From: Arbacia lixula
Lineage: Eukaryota; Echinodermata; Echinoidea; Arbacioida; Arbaciidae
NCBI GenBank assembly: GCA_963669155.1
Contig: OZ022579.1
Location: 24,739,189-24,803,188 of the forward strand
DNA: 64,000 bases
Reading direction: 5' to 3'
Shown here in pieces: positions 34,641 through 46,885 of the stretch. Made by a program: the position numbers and the translations under genes. The notes under the pieces are model-generated. The model ran no database searches and was not told the origin of the DNA. It saw nothing but the letters and a program-made list of their open reading frames with translations. How positions within the stretch are numbered: position 1 is the first letter of the stretch; each line of letters begins with the position of its first letter.

Positions 34641-36370
34641 GTCAAGTTTGGTGAGGTGTGGTCGGAATTTATACATGCAGGCTTGGGTGAGGTGAGCAAA
34701 GCATGCACAGTTCACATTGGTGTTTGACTTTTCATAGTGACAGCGTAATACAAAAAGAGGCTCTTTCCAAAATGAGGTATGAATGGATTAAAATGTCATG
34801 TTTTTTTTCTGCCTACTGTACCATTCACAATGTTTCAAAGGTGCTTTTTAGCTGATTTGGATCTGCACCTCCTGTAACTAGCAAACATGTATGTTTATAT
34901 TGTGTTTAATGTTAACACAAAGCAATTTGGAATCTGCCTTAGATCCTGAAAATGCACTCTTCGTAAACTAGAGTCTCATTATATTTTGTAAAGATATAAA
35001 ATACATCTGCAGATACTTTTCATTGTGGTATTTCCTGAGTCTTATGAACATGTAGAAATCATGCTCATTCTGAAAGAGATCATTTCTTTTTATGTGATTT
35101 AAATCCCCTCCCCCATGCACATAACCTGAAAAGCAAGAGCATGCCATCATAGCTTTGCAAAAACAAAATTAAAGCAACCGGTAAAAAGGACCAAACTAGT
35201 AATCAGTAAATTACTGATAGTCAATTTGCTTTGCAAGCTTATTCTAAAATATTATGACACCTCTATTGGAAAGAACCTCAATTTTTTTCACATTACACAA
35301 CAGTTATTTTTTCATGCAGAATTAGTATGATAGCTTTAGTAGCTTTACATGTACGGCATGCGTTCATTGATCAATATCCTCCATGCAATATTACATAAAT
35401 TCACTCCACAACATGCAAGTGTATGATTTATAAGCAATTACATTGTGACTAGAAAATAATTAGTGAAGTAATAATAATTCAATTCTATAGCACAATGTAC
35501 ATCAACCATCACATATTATTCATACCTGACGAGCGAAGAAATTTATGGGCACAAAGTATCATAAGTACCATTGTTTTAAGTATGTTCTGTACATTTGTAC
35601 AAATCAAGATATCTTTTTAAAGTGATGTATGTGTAGAAGCACCACAGCAATATTTTGAAAAGCAAAACAAAAGCAGAAAAAACAGTTTAAGTGATTGCAA
35701 GAAAATGTACTTTAGCAAAACGAAAGAATAGCACATGCTGTAGCAGCATTATGATTACAAAGTGTTTTTTTTTTTCTGAATTTGAGGTGCGAGCAACTTT
35801 TACATCAATTGGTGAATTTAAAAAAAAAAAGAGGAAAGGAAAATGTGTTGACAGAATAGAAAACAGTAAACAAGTCACTGATAAAATATGTTGACAGGAT
35901 TTTGTACTAGTACAAATCTAAAATCAGAAATCAATTACTCATACTGACAACATACTATATGTAATAAACATGCTATTGTAAAGAATAATTCAAATGAGAG
36001 AGAAAACGTGTGTTGGGAGGTGAAAGTACAGTAAGAGGAAAGGAAGTACATCAAATCCAAAGGCTGAACATCTTATAAGATCTGTGCTGCAAAAGAAAAA
36101 TTATTGAGTGAGTTGCATTTATCATTCTGGGGGTGGCAATAAACAAACAACTTCCAAGACCCAAGCAAAACAGGAAATATTGGAGATGAAAGGATAACTG
36201 AAATATTCTGAAGAAAATGTGAACAGGTGAACAGTTATTTATATAAGAATAAGAACAAGGAACAGAAAGGAATCATGCTTTTCTGTTGGTTTGATGAGCG
36301 AATGTCAATAAAACCTTCAGTCCTAAATGTGGACATTTTTCTGTGACCATGCAGCTGAAAGGCGTACATG

Positions 36371-36604
36371 TACACTACAGCTCAAAGAAATTGGCACGGG
36401 TAAAGGGAAAAGGAAGAAAGGGAAGGAGCCGCAGTTTTAAACCTTGGTATATTTTGTCCAGTTCAGCATGAAACAATGCTTTTTAGGCTAAAGCATTGTG
36501 TTTCATGCTGAACTGGACAAAATATACTGGGGTGTAAAGCTGCGGATCCTTTCCTTTTTTCTCTTTCCCTTTCCCTCTGCCAATTCCTTTAAGCTGTAGT
36601 GTAC
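36371..36604. repeat. Foldback MITE, family A, copy 3
   Basis: Ends TACACTACAGCTCAAAGAAA and the inverse CCTTTAAGCTGTAGTGTA. The inner hairpin is GTTCAGCATGAAACA on both arms around TTTTTAGGCTAAAGC. Confidence 0.92.
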
Positions 36605-38344
36605 ATTTCCGTAACCAGCTGAAGTATCTACATACAGTACATGTACAAGTCTCAAATCAAGATGACATCTCAAGTTACAAACTTGAATGTTATGGACAAT
36701 GTTAAATGTGGCTTGGCTGCTTGTAAGTCTTGTTGACATTCAAACATCAAATAAACGTGCGTAGAAACAAATGCTGAAATAACTTTCACTTTCTTTCCAA
36801 CTTACGTGTAAAGTCTGGGAAACGGTAAAATAGACAGGAATAAACGTGGACATTTCTCAAAATGCATATTGTATTCAATCTTCCTTTTTGAGCGGAATGT
36901 AAGCTTTGACAAGTACAAATATCTTAAAATAACTTGTGTACAGAGTTTAGTGCAATGGTGATCAAAATATTAATCTTTTGGATTTAAAAGGATAAACAAA
37001 TTGTGCACTGAAAAATTATTGTTCCTGTTTAACATTTAGTTTAATTATTCAAACTAGTCATCAATATAACATTTAATAACACACAATGAAAATCGTTTAA
37101 TTTCTGCTTAATCCATTTCATCCTCTGGAAATTAAGATGAATTTATGTTAATAATAAGAGATATGAAGCTCCGCTCATCCTATTAATGTAATTACAAAGC
37201 ACATATATGTACAGACAGACACTAGGGTTATGTCTACATCTACTACAGATGTCAGTGGTATTCACGACAAATGTATTGATTGTATAACATTTCATTAAAT
37301 TATATGACAAATGTATTTATTGTTGGAAATCCATTTGGAACCAAGCATAACTAAGATGTGGTTTGGGAATGAAACTAGTATTAAAATTAATGACAGATGG
37401 CTCAATTGTAAGAGGCTTCAATTCTGCACCTGTAGAATAAAGCAATTTGTTTTTGAATATCACCTTTGAAGATTTAGCAAATTGCAAACATGCTGCAAAT
37501 GTTTAGATTAAAAATTTGCATTTCAAATTACAATTTTTCTGATAAAATAGTAACTTACAATAGAATATGAGTTCCATTTTACAATTAAAAACCTGAGTTT
37601 TGAGTTTTTTTAAAACAGTGTTGCTATTCTAATAGCTAAAAAACAAAGAGTAATTGTTGCTCTAAAAAGGCCTCGGACACAATAAAGTTAAAAGAAGTCA
37701 CAGGAGGTACGACTGGAAATAAAATCCTATGTTTGAATAAAGAGCTGTATCAACCTGTACGGCTACATGTAGATTGCAATCTAGAGCTGATTGGATAGCA
37801 TACTTCTGCATTTATCAAAGCACCACACTTATTCAAAATAAAATTGTGAAAATCAGATATGTTTATCAGGTGACAGGTCACAGGTCAAAGAACACGAACC
37901 TGTTTGATGTACAAATACCAACACCGTTGGATAATTTACAATAGTGAAACAGTAAAACCCACTTGAAACTACCTCTGCTGTGCCTAGTACATGTATCTCT
38001 AGGAGTTTAAGCAAATCTTGCACTTTGGGAAAGAATTTAAATAAGGAATCTCCTCATCTTGCTTCATCTTATTCATTACTTACATTTATAGTCCTAATCT
38101 CACAATGTGTCTACGAAAAAAAAAGACTTATTGCATGAATACAGAAGGCTGAAATGTCTGCTGTCTAATATCATGGCGCTCGGATTAGGATCTTGACACA
38201 ACAAAAATGGGTGAAATTGTGGATAGACTGGTATAACCGTCTCATTTAATGTATTTTTTTTTTTAATTTTGTTATTTTAGATCTATGGTAGGATGTTCAT
38301 AGGAGCCGGATGCAATTTCCCATACTGATTTTGGGGGGTTAACA

Positions 38345-39898
38345 TCACACAGGAATGGGTGGGATGTAGAGGTTACCTAATCTTGGTCCATCATCATATT
38401 TGGGGGAGAGCGGTGGGTAGTCATCCTCAGTGTTGGACAGGCGGCTCTCAATGACCAGTCCAGTGTCCAGGTCCTGGAGCTCTCGGTCAAGGTTGGTGAT
38501 GCGGTCATTGACCTTGGAGATGCTGCCCACCAGGAATGCTGGGAAGGGTCCAAAAAGGTCAAGGAGCTTCTCTTCATTGTTCTTACAATTCTACCATGGC
38601 AGACAATAGACCTAATGCTGTTCTAAACTATACATGTAGTTTATTACTTTAGATAAAGCTCATAAGCTACTCCAGATGTTGAAAGTTATTGCGTATTATT
38701 AACTTTAAAACCATCAACTGCATACATGTAGGTTTAAAAACATCACACTTTCTCTGCTAAGTCTGCTTTACATTTTATAAAACCGCAGCAGAACTTAAAT
38801 GTGGAAATATAACCCAATTGTTATATCAGAGATTTGGGCAAAGAATGCAACCCTGACAAGAGATGAAAATACCTGCACCATTCCTTAAACTATTCCCAAA
38901 CCAAAAGGATGAAAGAAACCAGTGAAGGACATGGCCTTTTAGTGCGACCTAGATCCGTCTTTTCCCCAGCCAAATTTGCACAGATATGTTGTTTAGATTT
39001 TTATAATAGCTGGATGGAAGACCCCCCACGGCCACATAAATTGATGCAAAGGCGAGGGGTTCCTCTGGCTAGTTTGAGTCTAATGTGCCCTCATTAATCT
39101 ACACATGTCTAGTCTAGATCTAGATCTACATAAATACCCCAAAAATCTATACTATGATTATGTCAATGTGTGAAACTGGAAGTGTGGACTAGGTCATATC
39201 TTAATTGGCAGATGGTTTTTGAGTTTTACATTAATGTTAGACTTACAATTTTAATACCTAGCTTGGCTATGTGGTAGAAAGACTGCAGTATAAGATGTGC
39301 GTGCATTAATTGTGCCAAAGTGTGTCTATGTCTAGATCTATGCCAATGCAAAGGCACACAAAATAACTCAGATGGACGCACTCAAGTCAAACTCAAACTT
39401 TCAGAAAAGACCAAAGTGGATTTGAGGCAGTTCATTTCCAGAAACACTCTAGTCTAAGGCCATATACAGACTCTTTATCTGATCTATGACATGTTTTGAG
39501 CTTACAGTTACAGAGTGCTCAGAATTTCGTCCTTGCCCATATGTCACAAAAATATGCTTTAGTTTAATACAAAAATCTAACGTCAAGCAAATCAACCTAG
39601 TACAAAAGCCGCGGCTGGTGTATTTCAGCGCAAATAGGCAAACGGGCCACCGCCAGTCCGGCGGGGTAAAGCGAGTCTAAAACTTAGCAACCGTAACTAC
39701 GACTTTAGCGTCTCCCATGAATTGTTCAATATAAAAACATCTAAACATTCAATAATTGTCAAACTTGATAAGGATACGGGCTATCTTTTTCTGCTGCTTG
39801 ATAACTAGTTGACGAGCTGCGTCAAGTTCTTCTTTGGTTTCTAAAGAATCCTCAACATACAGATTCATAGGCGAGTTGACTCTGTTGATAAACTCCAT
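38345..39898 (-). CDS. Small coiled-coil protein, not recognised; possibly the 5' end of FAM227
   Basis: Two minus-strand coding segments look real. The first starts at the ATG at 39898 (MEFINRVNSPMNLYVEDSLE...LVIKQQKKIARILIKF). The second runs from about 38595 to the stop at 38345 (EEKLLDLFGPFPAFLVGS, ISKVNDRITNLDRELQDL, ending NLYIPPIPV). Joined, they give roughly 125 aa with heptad-like helices and a Pro-rich tail. I cannot fix the splice junction: exon 1 donors (near 39780 or 39765) and the exon 2 acceptor (38580-38600) are all weak. A donor at TTAG|GTAACC (38389) would instead splice onward toward FAM227. Divergent placement 270 bp from STK19 and the GC-richer promoter support a real transcription start here. 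Family and function unknown. Confidence 0.5.
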
Positions 39899-40167
39899 TT
39901 TGGCCGCTGAAATTTCGCGAGTGCTAGCTGAATGCATGCGCGCGCATGCAAGTACTAGTATACGTTGTGCACTATGTGGCCGTACGTCAACGCGCACCTT
40001 CAACTCGCTCGTGCATGTGCGGTATTATGAAATTGAAATGTCTGCTTCTGACATTATTCAACAACACCGCAAGGACAAAACATGCGATTTTTTTCATTTT
40101 GAATAAAAAAAATTGTATTTTAAATGAACATGATAATACGTGAGGCTGTGTATATGCAGATTTCGTG
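39899..40167. promoter_or_regulatory. Likely bidirectional promoter, coiled-coil gene / STK19
   Basis: Only 269 bp separate the two divergent start codons. The part next to the minus-strand start is GC- and CpG-richer than its surroundings (GCATGCGCGCGCATGCAAG near 39935, GGCCGTACGTCAACGCGCAC near 39978) and has no TATA box, as expected of a housekeeping-type shared promoter. A CCATTTTGGC (YY1-like) word overlaps the minus-strand ATG. Confidence 0.6.
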
Positions 40168-43100
40168 ATGAAACGAGCATTTGTTCCCAGTCTGTTCAAA
40201 CATAAACGAGCGCGAACAAATCCGGCAACTGCAGCTGGACAGTCATCGGATCAGTGCCAGGTGTCCAGCGGGCCGGGTTCGGCCGATGACGACATTAAAG
40301 GTTGGTATCATGATGAAGCAGGGGGTTGAAAATTCACATAGTGACCACTTATATTTAATTATGAATGATTTATAAGTCTACGTTTGTTTGAGATTTGTTG
40401 CATCAGTTGTGAATATCAACACAGGCATTTGATAACCCCTTTCTTCAATAATAAATAAAAAAAAAAAGAATGAAAGAAAATCGATAATGATTTAACAGAA
40501 GGAAATGAGAAATTTAATGATGGCACAATAATCTTTGTGAAAATGATGTGTGTACATCAAACCATAGAATAATCAACGTTTTAAACAATACTTTGCCCCA
40601 TATCTAACAAAATTATGATTATTTCAACCTGATATTTAAGCAGTTATTGCAGAGTTTCGTGAGAAAGGCTAGATCAATTTTTCTGAAAATTCTGATCCGG
40701 TATCGATACATTCATGAGATGTCACTGATATCTGTCTTAGCATTCTCTTTGAGAAACGGTTTAGCATAATAAATACTAGTGTGAGTTCTAAGTGAGATGT
40801 CACTGGCATCCTACAGGAACAGGCCCCATATTGCATGGGATATATATGTAAATTGATGGCTCTGCGCTCTGGCTAACGTAATTGATATACATGTACATAT
40901 AAAATGTTACATAATCTCTCTAACATCTGTTTGTAGACCCAATCATGTTGTATCTGTATAAAAATCAATGAAATGTAGTATTAACAATAAATTGTATTTA
41001 AGTCAATTTTGTTGCCTTTTTAAAACCTTTTTTTACCAAAAAATGTTTTCCATTGTGTCTCCAAATTATTTTGTTCTCTATAGATGAAGACCTACCTTCA
41101 GAAACTGAAGCTGCTCTGATTTATCTCCGATCACTGTTCAACGTTCATCACTTTGAGGACAGAATCCCACCGATTCTACTCAAACATCAGTTGTACAGCG
41201 TCATCAAAAACAAGACGCAAGTTGACAGAGAAGTGGTAAATATTGTCTGCCTTCGCTGCATACAGCATGCACTCTACCGACTGATCACCATCTATTTGAT
41301 TCACACTCCATCCCAAAATACCTCTTTTTTTCTCTCTAATTATTTTTTTAATCGATATTCCTGTGGATAAAGTGTGAATAACGTGAGTTTTTATCTGAGA
41401 AAATTCTTCCATTGGAAAATTTAAACAATTTCTATTTTTTTTGTGGGGTTATACTTTTATGAATGAATGAAGATTTTTGGAGCAACATGAAAAGTTTACC
41501 ACAATCTTTGTGTAAACAGTAGTTTTAACTACATGTAATTTTATTATCACATTATTCTGTCCTTATTGCATTTATGTTTTAATCGCAACAATGGTAAATT
41601 CAGTGTATTTTTTCTATCTATCACTTATTTTACTGTGACTTCTCTTTACAAGAACTCAAGGAAGATATAAAAGTCAAACTTTGGTGTGTTTGTGTTATAC
41701 ATTGTGTATTTGGCATCACACAATTCACCTTTTATTGCCTATTCTCTGATAGGATCAACTCAGAGAAAAGAAAGAAATCAAACTCATCCGGTTTGGAAAA
41801 GATGTGGATGAGTTCAGCATTGTCCTCACAGACGACTACGCCTGCCACGTTCGTAAGCTTGCGGAGCAAAATGGGATCTCCCCGCTCATCAATAAGTTTG
41901 TTGATGAGATAGTGGAGAATCTGAACAACATCACACTCACCAGACAGACTCTCTGTGATGTTCATGGATTCACAGATAAAGAAATTACGTAAGGAATCAA
42001 AATTGTCTTGTGTTTATTTTATTGGAATATTGTGGTTATATAAATATGTGACTCATGGGTGTTGAGTATTGTGTTGTTTCTTCCATTTTCAGTTGAGCAA
42101 CAGGGGGTAGAACCACACATGCATGCAAACACGTTTCTTCATGCTTACTGATAAGGATAAAGCTTCACAAAGAATAACAAACTGTTACATCAGTGGTATT
42201 CGCTCTTCAAAAAAATTGCTCCACCTATTACTCTACTGTGATGATTTTCAATTCTAATCAGGTGAGAGTCCATGTGCAGAACAGTGACCAAATATTGGGG
42301 CAATGTAGACAACCTAATTCAAAAATTAGTCTAAATACAAACACTTTTTGCTTTACATTGTGTATGTTACCTCCAAGCGCTTGCGAAAACTTAATATTTC
42401 TAATGGGAATATACTGCTTGTTACATGATGTAGGCTTGAAAAGCATTACAGGTAATATGCTTTGCCCCGGTGTAGAGTTTTTTTACCTGTATGTTATAGG
42501 CCTTTTCTGTCTTCATTTTTCTTTTGTAGACAATTGTTGAACGCAGGCCTGCTGACCTTCCGTGACGTGGGCTCATGGTGGCTTTCCATTCCCGGAGCTG
42601 GCATCTTCATGAAGAACTTTACCAAAGGTACACTACGCACTCATTCCTCCAGTATAGTAAAACCAAATTATGTGGGGGCTTAAGGTAACTGCATGAGCCC
42701 TAGCTGCAGCTTTGCAAATCATTGCCGGGTACAGATTTTGTTGAATTTCCATGATGTTATCATTTTGAGTTGATTCCGGCTTCTAGCCTGAAGTCTAACA
42801 AGGATGGGACTACCCCCACAAATAAGATGTGCCCCCCCCCCCCTCCTGCTTCAGTCATTCCCTTTTTCCACTTTTTCAGCTCAAAGGGTGCGGATAATCT
42901 TGAGGTAGTACTGTTTGTATCATTTAAGACATTTGGCCCATTTTTTACTGAGCCCGCAATATCATATATCATATATAGCAACCTTTCGGAAGTACTACCT
43001 ATGTTTTCTATTTCTTGTATTTCTTGTATTGTTTGTGTTAAAATTCTAGCTGTGGAAATAAAGCAAATTGAATTGAATTTAATTGAATTTAATATGCATG

Positions 43101-45924
43101 CTCCCTTTTCTCCACTCAGATACTGGGCAACATGATTTTCACCTTATTGTATTTTCTATATTCTTCTATTTGTATCAACAACAACTAGTGTTACCATGTC
43201 TTTAGTACAACCATAACTACTTTTTCCAATGTTGAAAGACTTTCATTGACTCTACGATGTGTTGGTACATTCATAACTATGTGGTGACTTCTTCTTTGTA
43301 TTTCACCCCCTATTTTCTGCTTTTTGTTAATGTTCTTCCTCTTTCTGATCTCAGTTCTTATCCTTCTGTTATTCCTTCTCATCAACCCTGGTTGCTCTTC
43401 ATCTTACTGTTGGTTGATTTCACTCACTCTAATTGTACCTCCTATTATGATTGTTTTAATACTTTGATTATCTTTCTGTATTATTTCAAAAAAATATGTT
43501 AACAGGGAGGCAAGGGCTGCTGAGAGCAATTCGGCAATCAAAGTACAAGGAAATATTACAGAAGGTAAGGTTATATACCTACATGTATGAGCTCTTCCCT
43601 TTACCCCAAAGGAAAGCAGTCCTGCTTTGAAAAAGAAAAGAAACCGAATCTGAGAAGAGGCCTCCATTAGAGCCTGCCAACCAGTATAAATCTGTCTTAT
43701 CTAGCACATATTTAATTCTAAGAGTGTCATCATATGTTGCTGCAAAAGGGATTCTCAACTCACTTCAGCCATTTCCTCTCTTTTTAAACAAAAAAAATTT
43801 AAACAAAATTTTTTTTAGCATTGCTATTGGTGTTTTTCCTTCACAATACATGATTTGTGCATGGAAAAAGCAATTCCATTTAGTTTTAGCGTACACATTT
43901 ATGAGGAATTAAGGGCGGCATCTACATGTTTGTTTCATTCTTTTCAACAATGATTTTACTGATTGGTTATCTATTCCCCTTTTTGGTTAAAGGGAATAAA
44001 CTGTACTGGGAAGACAAAAAGGCCTTCAAAAGGTGATTGTGAGCAATCTTCTTGCCAATGGTCTTAAATTCATGTATTGTCTATTTTAGAAGCTTGCTGA
44101 AAGTTATTTGCCCTCAAATGATCTACATTTGGAGTAATGAGTGATTAGATCACAAATCCTCAAAATGTTCGGGCCGAACATCTTGAGGATTTAATCTTTA
44201 ATCATTAATTACTTTATATGTGGATCATTTGAGGGCAAATAACTTTCAGTAAGCTTCTAAAATAGACAATACATAAATTTAAGACCATTGGCAAGAAGAT
44301 TGCTCACGATTACATTTTGAAGGCTTTTTTTGCCTTCCCAGTACAGTATATGCCCCTTAAAGAATGCCTGATTTTTGTTAGACAGTGATTGTTGATGTCT
44401 GCCTTTCTTTGCAGGAGTTGGAGCAGAGGAAGCTACAGGTGGTGAAGAGGCTGGGGATGATGTATCACATCCATGATATCATTGGTGCTGAACTGGTCAC
44501 GAGGTCAGTCTCGTCTCCCCCATGTTTGTGAGCCCAACTTTTTAACCCTTAAAGGAATAGTTCACCCTGAAATAATTTTTGTTTGAATAAAAGCAGACAC
44601 ATGAAAGAAACATATAAATGGAGGTTTGACATAAATCGGTCAAAGGAAAAGAAAGTTATTTGATTTTAAATTTTTGATTTTGTGATGTCACGTGCAAGGT
44701 ACTCTCCAATATGTTGTGTACAATTTTTCCAAAAAATAAAAAATAAAAATTAGGCTGCGCAGGAATTAGCCTTCCAATTTTGCGAGAGGTTGAATGTTGA
44801 ATATTCAAGCGAATATTCAATTATGGGTTGTCGAAAAAAAGAATGTCAAAGATGCTGGCAATTTATTCTTTAGGTCAATGGATGACCTGAGGAATAGGCA
44901 GCCAGTAGCTGAGACATTCCTTTTCTTTTTCAACAAAATGTATTTGAATAATGAATATTGATTTGAATATTCAATTGAATATTCAAAATTGGAAGGCTAA
45001 TTCCTCGGCAGCCTAATTTTTATACCCTTTACAAAAGTGAGCAGTGCTCATTCAAGCAAGAATTATTTTTGTAAGTTTTGGTGTTGGATGAAAGTTGAGA
45101 CCATAAGCTATCCATACATGTAAATCATTCTCACCAGAATCAAATATTTTTTTTTATTCTGCAGCCATTTCAAAAGTGTATAGTTTTTTTTTAGACACCC
45201 TGTATTGTACACAACATATGGGAGAGCACCTCACGCATGCCATCACAAAATTGAAATTTCAAAGGATCATACAATGTAACTTTCTTATCCTTTGACAGAT
45301 TTTCATCAAAACTTCACTAATGTGTTTCTTTCCTGTTTTTACTTATATTGAAATAAAAATAATTTCAGGGTGCACTATCCCTTTAACATGCCACATTATT
45401 TCACCGTCAGTACAGACAATCCCCATAGAACAGCATCTTGTCTGGCAAAAAAAAAGGATTAATGCACAAGAAACATTTAAAGATGGCATCTCTTGAGTGC
45501 AGGCCCATGTTGCATATAGGATTTAAATTATTGTGACTTACAACCAGTGGTAACTATTATGGCAACATCCAATGAGCTCCTTATTACACCTGTTGCCAAA
45601 GTATTCATGGTCATTAAGTTACAATTATTGAAAACCTATATGCAACATGGCCCAGATGTAACCAAATTTTGTGAACCATTGCATAAAGTACAAAAACAAC
45701 ATATAGGTTGAATAATTGGTGCTGAACTGGTTGCTATGTCATTCTTGTTTTGCTCATTTATGTTCTAAGCTAATCTTACACAAGATTTATTTAATGGTGT
45801 ATTGCTTTTGCAGATGTAACCTCAATATATCTACAATTCACTTAATTCCCCCTTCAATCGCATTCTCTTATTCCTGTCCAGAATTAAGACTACCTCAGGA
45901 GTACTCCTAAGACTGCGAGACTGA
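40168..45924 (+). CDS. STK19: STK19 orthologue (winged-helix protein, formerly serine/threonine kinase 19)
   Basis: Seven coding exons join in phase: 40168-40300, 41084-41235, 41753-41988, 42530-42627, 43506-43564, 44415-44503 and 45882-45924 (TGA). The protein is about 269 aa; human STK19 is close to 254. It starts MKRAFVPSLFKHKRAR (basic, nuclear-type N-terminus). Diagnostic blocks are DEDLPSETEAALIYLRSLF, PPILLKHQLYSVI, LLNAGLLTFRDVGSWWLSIP, GAGIFMKNFTKGRQ, KRLGMMYHIHDIIGAELV and the C-terminal TTSGVLLRL. STK19 was named as a kinase, but lacks a kinase fold; it is now described as a winged-helix DNA-binding protein acting with RNA polymerase II and CSA in transcription-coupled repair. The 43-base last exon is too short for ORF callers; it was found from the phase-2 junction AG|A and the TTSG block. 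Introns 5 and 6 carry TTAA MITEs. Confidence 0.95.
42950..43094 (+). repeat. Possible LINE 3' tail with TTGAAT repeats
   Basis: A 3' end GGAAATAAAGCAAATTGAA followed by TTGAATT/TAATTGAATTT repeats resembles the microsatellite tails of CR1/L2-type LINEs. No coding part is present, so this is weak. Confidence 0.3.
43987..44360. repeat. TTAA foldback MITE, family B, full copy (374 bp)
   Basis: TTAA at both edges, arms AGGGAATAAACTGTACTGGG and the inverse CCCAGTACAGTATATGCCCC. The arms continue as AATCTTCTTGCCAATGGTCT, TCTATTTTAGAAGCTT and GAAAGTTATTTGCCCTCAAA, all inverted on the right, to a centre near 44170 (ATGTTCGGGCCGAACAT, itself a perfect 17-base palindrome). It sits in STK19 intron 5. 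Confidence 0.93.
44549..45386. repeat. TTAA-flanked element, family C, 838 bp, with a nested palindrome
   Basis: TTAA-flanked ends AGGAATAGTTCACCCTGAAA and the inverse TTTCAGGGTGCACTATCCCT. The body includes GAAAGAAACATAT, TTTTGATTTTGTGATGTCAC and its mate on the right. A second copy is at 59470-59969, and a third right half at 62519-62755. Here the body is interrupted by another palindrome (44749-45021). It sits in the last STK19 intron. Confidence 0.88.
44749..45021. repeat. Nested palindromic MITE inside family C element
   Basis: Arms ATTAGGCTGCGCAGGAATTA and the inverse TAATTCCTCGGCAGCCTAAT, continuing as GCCTTCCAATTTTG, with GAATATTCAATTGAAT-type words inside. It is absent from the family C copy at 59470, which shows the order of insertion. 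Confidence 0.85.
45501..45654. repeat. Short MITE, 154 bp
   Basis: Ends GGCCCATGTTGCATATAGGA and the inverse AACCTATATGCAACATGGCCC. The ends lie between the last two STK19 exons. Confidence 0.8.
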
Positions 45925-46047
45925 GGAAGAAAAGGTCCAGTTTGCAGGTTATGAGGAGAGGATGTTCATAGGTGGCAATCTTGCCATACATGTAGAAGCA
46001 TGGCTGATATCACTGCCAAGGTTTTGACCTGTGTTCTTAAACAAGTA

Positions 46048-46053
46048 AATAAA
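46048..46053 (+). terminator. Poly(A) signal, STK19
   Basis: AATAAA 124 bases past the STK19 stop codon, followed by an A run. It is the first such hexamer downstream. Confidence 0.6.
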
Positions 46054-46436
46054 AAAAGTGATGTTTAGGTGTGTGGATGGTTAACAGAAGTGTTGAAGTT
46101 ATACCTTCCTAACAACTCTGATAAAAGCAGAAATCAAGTTAGACTTGTCTTGATGCGATGGGAGGGCTTAATTAAGCATGGGTCTGGAGGTTTATGAAAG
46201 TAGCATACAATGCATTTTTGTTCTAATGGCACAACTGGCAGCCAGTGTGCTCTACATCACTCAGGATTGATTGTCATTATTTGCTTTTAAAGTATTTAAA
46301 ATTGTTTAATTGTATGATCTCCTATCATTTGTGTATGTCAGACACTGAATTAGAGAGATACTTTATACGTTTGAAGAAGAGAGATATTTATGAACAAAGT
46401 TATAATAAAATTCTTACTATTCTTTAGGTGCGTCTT

Positions 46437-46885
46437 CATTAGCCCGATCAGACAAAATAGCGAGCTATTTTGCTGCTCAGGGGAACTAGCCTGAAGTTGC
46501 AATCGCGTCTTCATTAGCTCGAAACTCGGGATGCATAAATTATCCCGATGTTCGCACATCCGCAGTGTGCGCCGGGAATAGGCCACGACCGCATGGCTTC
46601 GGTTGTGAGCTCGCATTCACGCACTTATAAAAACCTAACGTAAACGATGCCTCGTGCGCGATGATGCATGCCAAGGCGGGATATTTTCAGGCTAATTTGC
46701 GAACTAGCTCGAGCTAGCTCCATCTAGCCCAAGATTTCTTGGGAAATTTTCTCGACCAAATAGGTAGCTATTTCGTCTGATCTGGCTAATGAAGACGCAA
46801 ATAGCTACCTATTTCGTGATCTGGCTAGCTAACCCGATCAGAACAAGCTCGCTATTTCGCCCACATCGGGCTAATGAAGACACCC
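46437..46885. repeat. MITE with GGTGTCTTCATTAGCCCGAT-type ends, 449 bp
   Basis: The left end GGTGCGTCTTCATTAGCCCG and the right end CGGGCTAATGAAGACACC are inverted. The same GCGTCTTCATTAGC word recurs inside at 46504 and, inverted, near 46785, and AGCGAGCTATTT, CTAGCTCGAGCTAGC-like words fill the centre. The region is clearly GC-richer than its surroundings. Confidence 0.85.

Noticed and set aside
34229..34708. His/Pro/Thr-rich 159-codon frame
   Set aside because: C-rich minisatellite read on the minus strand; no splice context.
36809..36858. 50-base candidate FAM227 exon (MSTFIPVYFTVSQTLH)
   Set aside because: Phase fits both neighbours and the donor is good (CAC|GTAAGT), but the acceptor is poor and I cannot recall matching family sequence; left out of the gene model and mentioned only as an option.
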